DNA of 64,000 nucleotides, taken from Allodiplogaster sudhausi (lineage: Eukaryota > Nematoda > Chromadorea > Rhabditida > Diplogasteridae). Positions 37,812-48,668 of the stretch are shown here, in pieces; the stretch's first letter is position 1; every line of letters begins with the position of its first letter. The translations under genes and the position numbers were made by a program. The notes beneath the pieces were generated by a model that was not told the DNA's origin, ran no database searches, and saw only the letters and a list, made by a program, of their open reading frames with translations. The stretch lies in contig CALZFC010000005.1 of NCBI GenBank assembly GCA_945643635.1, positions 8,492,001-8,556,000 on the forward strand. The letters run 5' to 3'.

Positions 37812-40036
37812 GGAGAAGGAAAGACAGAATAATATATGGAGTGGTGAATGATGACTCTTCCAGAGTGTCAACCGAGTGGGTCACCAGCCCGGTCAACACT
37901 CTCCCGGCCAGACGAGAGGGTCCCTCCTCCTCCCCCCTGAGGGTGCGAGAACGTGGAGTCCTTTCTGCTATCGAGCACGGCCAGTATACAGCGCAAGATC
38001 GTGAGAGAATGAGAACGAAGTAGTGCGAGAGGAGAGCAGAAACATACAGAGGAACACACACCAGAGCTTGTTACTCTCTCTCTCTCTCTCTAACTCTCTT
38101 TCTCTTTCACACTCTCTCTTCCTCTCTCAATCTTTATCTCTCTCTCTTTCTCTTTTACTCTTCGTTCGACTGCGCAGAAACCCGCCTTGGCTAGCATATA
38201 CAGGACACAGCACTGGCTAAATCGCAAGAGAGGCTTGCTCGACAGAGAGAGCGAGAGAGAAAGAAAGCGAAGAGTACACGAAGGAAGAGAGCGCGGAAAG
38301 GAGAGAGAGACAGAGAGAGAGAAAGAGAGAGAGAGAGCGAGAGACAGAGAAAGCGAGAGAGAGAATGAGAGGGAAGAGGGGGCGGAATGGTACAAGGTGA
38401 CCCGTTTCATGTTTTGGCAACGACACATTTCGCAGCGCCGCGCGATGAGGAGGGAGGAGCAGAAAGGAAGCCGAGCATTCATGCCTCGAAAAGGAGAAAA
38501 GCCAAAAGATATTCGATCCAAGAGACCGAGAGAACAGAACGAGAAAGGAATGAGAAGAGAGTGACATAGAGAGAAAGAGCGAGAGATATAGAAAGAAATA
38601 GAACGAGAGAGAGAGAAAGAGAGAGATAGAGAGAGAGACAGATGTAGAAAGAGAGAGAGAATAGCGCTGAGAAGAGGGGAGAATAAGGAGGGAAAGCATA
38701 AAATAGTATAAAATAAAGAAAGAGATCGCGACGAAGCCCAGGGTAAACGAGAAGAGAGAAGAGGAAAGAAAGAAAGAAAAAAAAGTTGCGCAGCCACTTC
38801 CGAGTGATGAGATGCAAAAGTCTTAGCAGGAAGGTGAAATGGGATCTCAATGTGGAACAAATGGCTAAAACACACGCAAGCGAATGAGATTGAGATAAAG
38901 TAAGAGATAACAAGAAGAAGAAAGAACGAGAGAGAGGGAGGAGGAAAGAGGAATGATAAATAAGTGTAGAGAGAAAAGATTAGAACAAAATTCAGCAAGA
39001 TCTTTCTGAGAGCAAGCAGACTTGGCAAATGGGTAACAGAAGTGCCCAGTTCATGTCACTCCTTATTCTCGCTAAACTTGTTCTTTATTCGAACTTTTTT
39101 CGCTTTGCCGAAATATTCAAATAGCAGCGCAAAAATCTATTGCATAAAGTCTACATTAATTCTGTCAGTTTCATGTTCTATTCTTCTAAACTGACTTGGA
39201 CTGAGAAGGGTGATTCTTGACTGTTTTGAAGTTCTCTCGTTGTCACTCTGTGAAAGAGTGATTATATCGAAAGGAGTAGATCACAATGATGATCTCATAT
39301 CCGCCAGAAGTGTTGATTGATTCTGCTAGCTGAATGGATGTAACGGGATTATGTAAACGATGCAGAGAGAATGTGATAAGAATAACCAGTTCGGAAGTAT
39401 TCAAATTCGTTAGCTACGACAACACAAGGAAGGGCATCAGCTATGCCTGCGAGCTATACATCACAAACTGTCGTCAAAATATGATCACAAGGCAAAGAGA
39501 TTGCTGATTCTGACGCTTTCTCTAGTTCGAAAGTATTTAACATTTTATTAATTACACCATAAATATTATGTCAACAGTGTTCCAAGTAAATCTAGACTGC
39601 AAAGTTACAAAAAAAACCTTGGAAGGCTTATTGAATGTGTTGACGGAGTGGAAATGAGAAAGACATTGGTAAAAAAAAACGTGAAAAAGAGATTTAGAGA
39701 CGTAAGATGAAGAAAGAAAGAAAAGATGAAGGAGAGAGAAATAGAGAGTGCGAATAAATAAAAAGTAGTGGAAAGAGTAGTTGCGTGAGCAGCCGACTGC
39801 GGAGCGGGTCATCCTGACGAGTGCGGCTTTTCCTTTTTCCGCCTGGCACTTGCCACCCTCCCGCACACTATTTAGGGTTCATCCTCTTCATGCTTCGTCT
39901 CTCCGACATCTCCATTCTCTCTCTCTCTCTCTTTCTCTTTCACAAGCGCTTTCTCTATTCATCTCTTGCTGTCTCTCTCTTTCTTTCTCTTCCTCATTCT
40001 CTCCTGCCTTATCCTCTCGCTCCCTTTCTCTCTCTC

Positions 40037-40088
<52 letters not shown>

Positions 40089-40197
40089 CTCCGCTTTCGC
40101 GTTTTTTTTTGTTGTTGCCTGCGCCATGCGAGTAGCGCTCTGCCCCAGGCATGGACAACAGCAGCACCCAGCCACCGCCTTATATCCATGAGAAGTG
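33663..40197. other. Microsatellite-dense region with few exon-like islands
   Basis: GA and CT tracts recur (35840-35940, 36896-36945, 37775-37808, 38070-38150, 38290-38360, 38570-38660, 40040-40083). Two minus-strand islands look like small exons: about 36961-37024 (FHRIDQTNCHLEKAVHYQQ, followed by GTAACT) and about 35133-35216 (SPLMMTAGSQYRKINGAAGD). They may belong to a long-intron gene running towards 30.7 kb. The 300-residue minus-strand frame at 38.1-39.0 kb is polypyrimidine translation, not a gene. Confidence 0.4.
35471..35548. repeat. (ATT)n microsatellite
   Basis: About 78 bases of ATT/TTA trinucleotide repeat with a few C interruptions. Confidence 0.95.
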
Positions 40198-40201
40198 TTA
40201 A

Positions 40202-40830
40202 GACAGCCTATCTGTAAGGGTCGAGCGGGGCGCAATACAGGGCTGCAATGGGAAATTTTTGATTTTTAAAATTGATGAAAATTTGATCATTTGTACTATT
40301 CGACATGCTCTTTAAAATGGTGAAATCGTGATTTCGAAAAAAAATTTTCTTTCGAGATAATAGCGATTTACGCTTAAAATTCACATGCCCATATCTCAGT
40401 TATTTCTTAAGATTTTTGAAATCTCTTTTTTGTGTTTTATTGATCTTTGTATTCTCTTTAAAAAAGGTCGCGGTGACGTTTCGTGAAAACAACTTTTAAG
40501 CAGCAAAAATCGTATAAATAGATTTAAAAATATGGTTTTTCTGGTTTTTCAGACCAAGTAACCCCCGCGGGGAGGATAAGCTGTTCATAGAAAGAAAGCC
40601 CGTGAAATTTGCTACAATGCGATGTATCTTTAAAAGAATTCTAGGAGGACATATTTTTGGAATATGCACTTAAGCAAATATACTCAACTTTAAAAGTACC
40701 TTGCAAGAGGTCCGGGTTCGAAGCCCGCTCGGGGCAAAGTTTTTGCAATGTTTTGTAAACTGCCAAAAAACATATTATCGATCTAAAATTGATGTCTATT
40801 CGTCTCATAGCTCCATAAATTTGCATATGC
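40202..40830. repeat. Left terminal inverted repeat (629 bp)
   Basis: Reverse complement of 43081-43700. It differs mainly by a 9-base length difference near position 40225-40245 and a few substitutions. The inner edge is GCATATGC. A GGTTCGAAGCC motif identical to a Pol III B box lies at about 40710-40720. Confidence 0.95.
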
Positions 40831-41040
40831 TTTCCGTTTTCATTCTGATTTCACCAACTGAAAATTTCTTCATAGTAAACTGCGCTCAGTTAACATGTTT
40901 ATATATGTATATATATTTATCGACATCAAATAAATTAATGTAACGACACTTGGAAAGTCAATTTCAGTCGTTATTAAAAGCTTCCTGGATAGAAGTAATA
41001 AGTAAAAGACGAGGAAGCATTTAGAAATGACTTAAGCAAA

Positions 41041-43106
41041 ATGGAGAAGTTGGGGAGGGTTCAAGACCTGCGCGAAACTGTTGCAAACCTGTATACAGCT
41101 GCTAATTTCGCTGCGCAGAAAGAAGGCGGACTTCTGAGAGAAGCGAAAGCACGGGACTTGGAACTCAAGTTGAATGATATTTATCGAATCGAAGAGAACG
41201 TTGAAGAACTGAAGCGGCATCAGTTACGAACAACGGCGAGCGAAGCAGATCGGGATAGAATTGTGACGGAACTCCAAGAAAATCAAGCGCTCATAACTCT
41301 TGACTGGGCGATGAAACTCCTGCCAATGTTTGCTCGGGAAAAAACAACAGACTTCTTTGGAAAACGAGGATTTTCCTGGCACGTGACTCATATACTTGCG
41401 CGGCGCAACGCAGAATATAAACAGCACTCCATGTACCACGTCCTCAACAGCGAAACACAGGTAGACCATTGATGTTAAGATGTCAAATGTAGTGTTTTAT
41501 TTTCTTTTTGAAACCTTAAATCGTAACCGATTTTGCAGGACACTATCGCCGTCACAGCCATTCTCAATCATACCCTGCAAATTTTACACAAAGGGGGGAT
41601 AACATCTGTATTCTTGCGAAGCGACCAGGCAGGTGGGGAGAGTATAATGAAATAGACGAGTTGTACATAAGATTTTGAGGCTGCTACAAATCGGCAGCAA
41701 CTCTTGGCAGCATGAAAGAACTTTCACGGTCCTCTGGAGTCAAAATCGTCGGCTACTATTTCTCCGAGACTCAAGCTGGGAAAGGACCATGCGATCGGAT
41801 GAGTGCATTGGCGAAGAGAAAATTGCGGAACTACGTTGATAGTGGAAAGGACGTAACCACTCCAAATGAAATTTTGGCAGGAATAACTCACGGAAAACCG
41901 CTACGTGCAGTCTCGGTTTACACGGGAAGCATTAGAAGAGGAGAAGCGTCTAAGGCCAAAATTGCCGGAATAAGGAAGTATAACACGTTCCTATTTGAAG
42001 AAACGGCACTTCGAGTTCATCGATATTCTACTATCGGTATCGGCAAAGAGATCGACTACTCATCTCTACAACACAATGAAGGAGAGTTCATCACCGATTC
42101 ATCTGGAGGTTGCCTGGACACGACATCTGAACTATGCTGGTTGGGGAGAGAAGGCCAACCAATCCGAGGCGAGGTCACGCCGGACCATGGCCGTGATCGT
42201 AATGAAGAAATAGATGATGAGGCCTGCCGCGCTCCTGAAGATGCCGAATACACTCTCACGGGAAGTTGCCCTGAATATGGGTATCTTTACAGATGCCCAG
42301 AAGAAACCTGTGGAGCTGAATTCTTGCAAGCCCACAATCTCGAGAGACATCTCCTTTTTGGCAAACATAGGGCAATTTCCGAGAGGCTGACTCTTCGGGA
42401 TTATGTTCTGAAGCGGTACGGCATGTGTCTCGAAGGAGAAAAGATTGAGCAGGCATATTCCGAAGTCGACGAGGCAATCGAGTCGCTAGCAGAAGTGACA
42501 GATAACGGGCTTCGTTTGCCACAAGGCTGGGCACTTCGCGAGCATAAGAAGGGCACTCGACTTCCACCCAGGTCTAAGACGTATGTGATCGAAGCGTTTA
42601 ATGATGGCCTTCGTACGGGCACTAAACATGATCCTCGACAGCTGGAGAAGAAAATGCGCAAGGAAATCGACGCAGCTGGAAAATTACTCTTCTCACCGCC
42701 AGAACTTCTCAATTACCAGCAGATAGCAAGCATTTTCGGAAATCTTGCCTCGAAGAAGAGACATGCAAATGTGCCCGACTTGGATCAATCAACAACTACA
42801 ACGACACCGCAACCAACATCTGTGAACGTCTTAGACGAGCTTGATGAACTGTTCGATACGGAAGGTGATATCATTGAGGAGGCTCAATCGGAACCGCTTT
42901 TTGGGACTGACTTCGACGAATTTAGACAACTGATAGAGAATGACGTTGAGTACCCATCTGAGAAGGCAGATCCAAAAAGAAATGCCACAGCCACGCAAAC
43001 GGAATCACCTGAGGAGCTCTCGAATGAAGACGTATTTGAGCCTGTAGACATGAGCGGGTCTGCCCAGACAGCACCCAGACGCATATGCAAATTTATGGAG
43101 CTATGA
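41041..43106 (+). CDS. Putative DDE-type transposase of an unplaced family, C2H2 finger, 646 aa
   Basis: Exons 41041-41460, 41539-41632 and 41680-43106 join in phase. Residues 1-80 are helical. Asp88 lies in LDWAMKLLP, followed by FFGKRGFSWHV. Asp169 lies in VFLRSDQAGCY, spanning the second intron. Then comes YYFSETQAGKGPCDR with Glu201 and Asp210. The order D, D, E/D at strand ends resembles the RNase H-fold catalytic triad. A C2H2 finger follows (Cys377, Cys382, His395, His401), then an acidic tail. I recall the DWAMK / KRG.SWH / SD.AGCY / FSE.QAGK..CD motif set from uncharacterised proteins of other animals, but cannot name a family. The last eight codons and stop lie inside the right inverted repeat. 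Confidence 0.8.
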
Positions 43107-43700
43107 GACGAATAGACATCAATTTTAGATCGATAATATGTTTTTTGGCAGTTTACAAAACATTGCAAAAACTTTGCCCCGAGCGGGCTTCGAACCCGGA
43201 CCTCTTGCAAGGTACTTTTAAAGTTGAGTATATTTGCTTAAGTGCATATTCCAAAAATATGTCCTCCTAGAATTCTTTTAAAGATACATCGCATTGTAGC
43301 AAATTTCACGGGCTTTCTTTCTATGAACAGCTTATCCTCCCCGCGGGGGTTACTTGGTCTGAAAAACCAGAAAAACCATATTTTTAAATCTATTTATACG
43401 ATTTTTGCTGCTTAAAAGTTGTTTTCACGAAACGTCACCGCGACCTTTTTTAAAGAGAATACAAAGATCTATAAAACACAAAAAAGAGATTTCAAAAATC
43501 TTAAGAAATAACTGAGATATGGGCATGTGAATTTTAAGCGTAAATCGCTATTATCTCGAAAGAAAATTTTTTTTTCGAAATCACGATTTCACCATTTTAA
43601 AGAGCATGTCGAATAGTACAAATGATCAAGTTTTCATCAATTTTAAAAATCAAAAATTTCCCATTGCAGAGGGCAGATCGACCCTTACAGATAGGCTGTC
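43081..43700. repeat. Right terminal inverted repeat (620 bp)
   Basis: Complement of 40202-40830. It includes the 3' end of the transposase-like gene, so the left repeat carries a reversed copy of the last codons. Confidence 0.95.
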
Positions 43701-43704
43701 TTAA

Positions 43705-44091
43705 TTATCATCGTCTCACCCCTACCAACCGCCATTTCGGGTAATTCTATTTATGATTGCTGTTTCCTATTCGCTGTCTCTCTCTCTCTCTCTCTCTCCT
43801 ATCTCTGTCTCTCAATTAACATTTCTCTCTCGCTGGCTCTACCGTTGCATTCTGCTTAGTCTCTGCGATCTCATAAAAGTGAACATCCCTTTCCCAAAAA
43901 GTTCTCTCTGCTGTGTTCTTTATTTATCACGTCTCAAAAAATTCAATCCCTTTCTTCCATCTATGACGACAACTCTCAGTCTCTCACGCTCCTTGCTTGT
44001 TTGCTGCAACAATTTCTAAAGGAGAGAGATGAGAAAGAATGAGAGATATGGAAGAGAAAATTAGAAAATGAAACAGGGAGAGAGCGAGAAA

Positions 44092-44124
<33 letters not shown>

Positions 44125-44296
44125 GACAGAGGGTGCGAGGGAGAAAGCGACAGAGAGACGACGTGACAGAGAAAGAGAGAGACCTTCATTAGGAGTGTGT
44201 GCAGTCATCAGAGATTCCCTTCTTTGCTCCGAGACATCTACTCACAACTTCAATCCATCCGCGCTCTGCCCGTGCTCCCTTCTTTAGTCTCTCTCA

Positions 44297-44333
<37 letters not shown>

Positions 44334-44638
44334 TTTCTCGCTCTCTTCAATGATGATCTTCCCTTCCCCTAATCTCTCACTCAACATCTTAGTCCTTTTT
44401 CTCTCTCTGTCTAAATCTTGGATCCCTGATTCCATTCGTTACCATATTTCATCCCTTCCTTGTCGTTGTTCTGCTCTCTCCTCCTTCCGTTCTCTTTCAC
44501 TTCCCTCATAACTAAATCAAGCGTTCATCCCGACTCAATAAGATGTGTGCAAAGGATAAGAAAATATGTGTAAGCTGCCAGCTCAAATACTTATTTGGGC
44601 TCAGATATATTGAATAAATGACAACATGCTATTATATA
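43705..44638. other. CT/GA-rich spacer
   Basis: (CT)n at 43777-43798 and 44292-44340 and (GA)n near 44093-44116. No gene. The last five bases (ATATA, 44634-44638) are the target duplication of the next element. Confidence 0.6.
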
Positions 44639-45177
44639 TGTCGAGAAGAATGCGCTCTCCCGTGCTTACTCCTCAAAGTAGAGGGAGAGACCCTTACTCG
44701 TGACCCTTATCCCTTATAAAGTTGCCAAGACACAACTCGTAGTAAGACAAGTTTATGTACACTTGGTCAACTTCTAAGGAATAACAAATGATGACGAAGA
44801 TTCGAGTAAATAAATTAAAACCAAGAAAACCAGAAGGGGCCGTGGATGACTTGACTCTTGTGACGAGGGGAAAGGAGGAAGAAGCCGAGGGGGAGTCGGT
44901 GTTGTAGAGAAAGAAGAGGGACGGGAGAGACGGAGCAGTGGCAGAGAGGCCACGCTCCGACTGTCAAGAGACAGTCGTCTCTCCCCACCGCCGCACCGGG
45001 CGGGAACCGACTTAACACTGACACGAGGTGAGAAAGGGGCGAAGCGAGGGGAAGAGTCGGAGACATGTCCAAACATGTCTTAGTCATTTAAATTTAAGGC
45101 GGGAAACTACGGTAAAAACACAATATAACTGGGTGGTTCGCTATGTCATACGTCATTATTTCGTGGCAGAATGAACA
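44639..45177 (-). repeat. 3' LTR
   Basis: 539 bp, TG..CA ends, matching 48669-49208. It contains the palindrome ACATGTCCAAACATGT near 45062-45077. Confidence 0.92.
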
Positions 45178-46598
45178 CTGTCGCGGGCCAAGGAAAAGAG
45201 GGGGACAATGTCGAAAGAAAAACAAAGGCTAAACACATAAATAAATTTTTAGAAAGTTGGGAAAGGGGGGAAGGGGTTGCTTACTGGGCTCCTTGTGTGT
45301 CGTTGCTGGTGCGGTGGTTGCTCGGGGTTACGGTAGAACTCGAGCGCGAGGTGGTAGCCGTCCTCACCCGCCGTATCGATTGAGTACCTAAATAAAGAGC
45401 ATGCACCGTGTGGTCATCACCGGGCTTGGCCCGGTGACCCTGCCCCGCGCCCAAGGCGCATCAATGCTTCCATACTCACGATGAGTGGAAGCCATCTTCT
45501 TCTGAGCACGCTTGGTTGGTCGTCTCATCCACGCCCACTTCTTCTGATTCTCCGGCCTGTCACTGAGTGTGCCTTCGGGGCGGGAGTCTACTGTCTCCAC
45601 CAGACACTCTTCGTCTTGTCCCACTTGCCACGGACTGACGATGAGTTTGTCTCGGAGGAGGGGTTACTCTCGTGCTGCTTCTGCTCGCGTCCTCGCCGGC
45701 CAAGGACCTTCAATTTAACAGCTTCTCCTTTCAGAGAAGTACCTCTACTCTTAGAGGTCACATACAGCGGAACTGTCTTCTCGCTGTCTTCTCGGAGGGC
45801 CACTGCCCTCGGTCGCGATCCTCGCGATTCGTCTCTTGTCTGCCCACTGCGGACCTTCAAGTGGTGCTCTTCCTTGCACCTTCTGCGGCGGTCGCACTTC
45901 CGTGTGTCGCGGCCGTGCTGCGAACAACTAAAGCCAAGGGCCCTTGCCCTAACCCCTTCCAACCTCTCCTTGTCCCTCACTGCTCGCTCTGGAGCAGTGC
46001 TCACTGGGGACTTTGCTGGAGAGAGAGGGGCTCGTCTGGCGCCGTCTCTGGCGCAAATCTTCATCCTCCATTCAATGAATGCGAGGGTCGACTTCCCCGT
46101 CTTCCAGCTCCACTCGCTCTCCCTCTTTATCTTCCTTGCGTCCTCCTCGAAGTTCTCGTGTGCCCGTCCTTGAGCGAAGGCCTTGTGGTTGTTGTACTGC
46201 TCCTGGTAGTCGTAGGAGGCGACCTTGCTCTTCTGAAGAAGGTGTGTGAGCTCAGTTCTCAAACTCTCTAGCTCTGGAATAGAGCGTCTCATAATGCCCT
46301 CACCACACCTCTTCGACTCGCAGACCAGCTCCTCCGCCGCCTCCATGGCGCGGGTGCTGGCCTCTTGAAGCACGTCGAGGCGCTCGTCACATTCCTGGCG
46401 GTAGGCCTCTCGTTGTTCCTCGTTAGCTTCGGTGAACGAGTCTTCGGGTGCGCGGAAGACATTCTCTCGTTCCCTCCTTCTGGTCTTCGCAGCTTTTTCT
46501 TGGTCGTTCTCATCGCCGCTGTCATCATCGACCGTGTTCGTCATGAACACGCCTGCAGTTTCATCATCATCGTCATCCGAGTAGCCCGCAGGCTCTTC

Positions 46599-48357
46599 GG
46601 TGCTATGTTACTTGGGGGGGGCCAGTATACTTTTTTTTTTCCTTTTCGCTCAAATCGTGCACAGGGGGGTTCTCGAGCATGGGGAACACGAATATCACGT
46701 TTGTTTTGCGCTTGCATGCAGTTTAACAAAGTTACCGTACTTAACTAGTAAAAGCCTCTCACGTGTTTGCACTGTGTTTTGCGCGTTAAGACCATGACCA
46801 TGCCGGACAAGAGTGACAACGACATAAATATATTTACAACATGCTTCCATTAACACATAAAACGCATTGCTTCTAATTATTATTACAATATTTACAAATT
46901 TGAGAGTGAGAGAGGAATGAGAGCGCGCTTATGTAAGTGGGTAACGCTTTGCGATCTCTCGCCACAACTCATAGAGTAAGTCCTCGCTATTCTTTTCCCA
47001 CTTCCAAAGGATCTCCATGAAGTGGTCGGCCCACTGTTCGCCCTTCAATCCATTGCGTGTGCGGAGCTTCCTCTTGAACTGGCTCCACAAGCACTCGATG
47101 CGTTGCGTGTGGACACCGGTCATAGGGTTCACAAAATTGACACTGTGGTTCACCGTGCGGTGGGTGTATCCCAGATTGCCAAGGTTGGCATAACCAGCCC
47201 ATTGGTCCGTGAGGAGAATCCCACCGGGGGCAACGTGTCTCTGAATGATCGCCTGAAGGGTGGCCGCGTTGCGTCGGCCTGTGATCTCAAAGAAGGCCAT
47301 GCGAGTGCCGTCTTGGATGCCTCCGACCAGCCAATCCTTGCGGACAAGGCGCCCCTGGTTAAACTTGCGACGGACGACACATGTTTCGTCAAGCTGCACA
47401 ACCGTACCCGGACCCCCCATGCGACGAACCGGATTCAGTGTGTAGTACTCAACCTGTAATCTCTCTCTCTTTCTCTCTCTCTCTCTTTTCTGTTCGCTAA
47501 CTAACGAGAATATCCCTGAACCATTGGTTGTACTGCACAACGGTCCTCGGGGATTTCTGGCATGACCGGGCCATTTCCGCGACCCCTCCCATATCGTTAA
47601 TGTACAAATAGGAGAGCAGGAAGACCTTCTGGCGGTCGGCGTGGCATCTCTGAAAGAACGTGTCGACGTAGATGCCAACCTTGCGGTTAGCCAGACGACG
47701 ACACGTGCGCACGTTACACTCGAACTTTCTCCTGATAGTAGAAACTTTCGATTACTTCTTCAACCCTTTCACCACACCGAAGAGCATTGGGATCGCTCGG
47801 GGTGATACTCCTCGGCCCGCCACAAATTGGGCAGGGCCTGTTCGTCCAAAGAAGTGCCCTTTCCGCTATGAAGGTGTCGAAGTCAGCGCTCGACATGAAC
47901 GCAAGTTCAGGCCATGACGAGAAGAGATTAAAGTCGCGGAGGGAGAGCATATGCGCTTGGGCATTCATATTTGCCGTAAAAACGGAATAACTGAACGGGT
48001 CCCACTTCCGGGGCGCTTATATACCTCTTACTAGCGAGGGATGGGTGGTAGAGCAATGAGTAACTTAGAGAGTGAGTGGCCTCTGCCGGGATGATCTACG
48101 CCATCGGTTATGAGGGAGAGGCAACACGAATTGCTATCTACCAACACACTGACTCACAGAGTCAAAAGATCAGACAACATGCATAACATACATGATCTAG
48201 CTAACACCTCTAATGTACGGTAACTTTTTTTATACGCATAGGAGTACAAAACAAACGTGATATTCGTGTTCCCCATGCTCGAGAACCCCCCTGTGCACGA
48301 TTTGATCGAAAAGGAAAAAAAAAAGTATACTGGCCCCCCCCCAAGTAACATAGCACC
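46599..48357 (-). mobile_element. Merlin-superfamily DNA transposon (ISXO2-like), 1.76 kb
   Basis: Inverted repeats of about 140 bases start GGTGCTATGTTACTTGGGGG at both ends. The flanks are GGCTCTTC (46591-46598) and GGCTCCTTC (48358-48366), an 8-bp target duplication in which the right copy has gained a base. Merlin elements are known for 8-9-bp duplications and an IS1016/ISXO2-type transposase, and both are present. The element sits inside the gag of the LTR retrotransposon, so it is the younger of the two. Confidence 0.92.
46929..47968 (-). CDS. ISXO2-like DDE transposase (Merlin)
   Basis: ATG at 47966-47968. The first exon encodes a zinc-ribbon start (RPCPICGGP), the second part reads DTFFQRCHADRQKVFLLSYL and a helix-turn-helix-like SCQKSPRTVVQYNQWFRD, and the third (from about 47454 down to the stop at 46929) the catalytic core. 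The three acidic residues are visible: QLDETCVVRRK, LLTDQWAGYANL and QRIECLWSQFKRKL. At least one intron separates the second and third parts: a GT after NQWFRDIL and a CT-rich tract ending in CAG just before VEYYTLNP, about 60 bases. A second intron or a frame error lies near 47720-47760. The triad is intact, so the copy could have been functional recently. Confidence 0.85.
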
Positions 48358-48668
48358 GGCTCCTTCTGCCGTGATCCCGCCCCTTGACCGCACCCCCGTA
48401 GGGGTGGGCACCGAGGCCCGTCGGACCAGAGGGCAGGGGACAACAGACCTGTTGGCGTGCGCGAGATTCTTGCCGCCGCCGATGCTCGTGACCGGGCCTT
48501 GCTCGCCCTCACGCTCGGCCCGGCTCAGCTCGCTGCCGCCTCCGACGCGGCCATTCTCGCCGCTGGTCCCGTTGCGGCCTTGCTCGCCGCCGGTGTTGTC
48601 GTTCCTCTTCAGTGGGCTGCGCTCGCCTGCCGTTTCGCGCCCAGGTGTCGGATGCAACCGACGCACCA

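Larger units (their letters stand above)
40202..43700 (+). mobile_element. 3.5-kb DNA transposon with about 620-bp terminal inverted repeats and TTAA target sites
   Basis: The element begins GACAGCCTATCTGTAAGGGT and ends with the exact complement. It is bounded by TTAA at 40198-40201 and 43701-43704, which I read as the target duplication. The inverted repeats (40202-40830 and 43081-43700) are nearly identical apart from a short divergent segment 24-42 bases in. Between them lies one intact three-exon gene on the plus strand. TTAA duplications are known for piggyBac and Kolobok, but the ends and the encoded protein match neither as I know them. The high repeat identity and open reading frame suggest recent activity. 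Confidence 0.9.

Noticed and set aside
38090..39028. 312-residue minus-strand open frame
   Set aside because: Almost wholly Ser/Leu/Phe from polypyrimidine repeats; no domain and no splice context. The same applies to many GA/CT-derived frames (for example 16375-16724, 39821-40235, 56719-57022).
40690..40735. Complete tRNA gene in the inverted repeat
   Set aside because: Only the T-arm and B box are convincing; no A box, anticodon arm or acceptor stem pairing could be drawn.
40641..40826. 61-residue frame in the left inverted repeat, duplicated at 43085-43270
   Set aside because: It is the same repeat sequence read in both copies and overlaps the B-box-like motif; no sign of a real peptide.
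45481..46173. 230-residue plus-strand frame in the LTR element
   Set aside because: Antisense to the gag-like frame, with leucine/arginine/serine-rich shadow composition; the minus strand has the primer site and coiled-coil protein.
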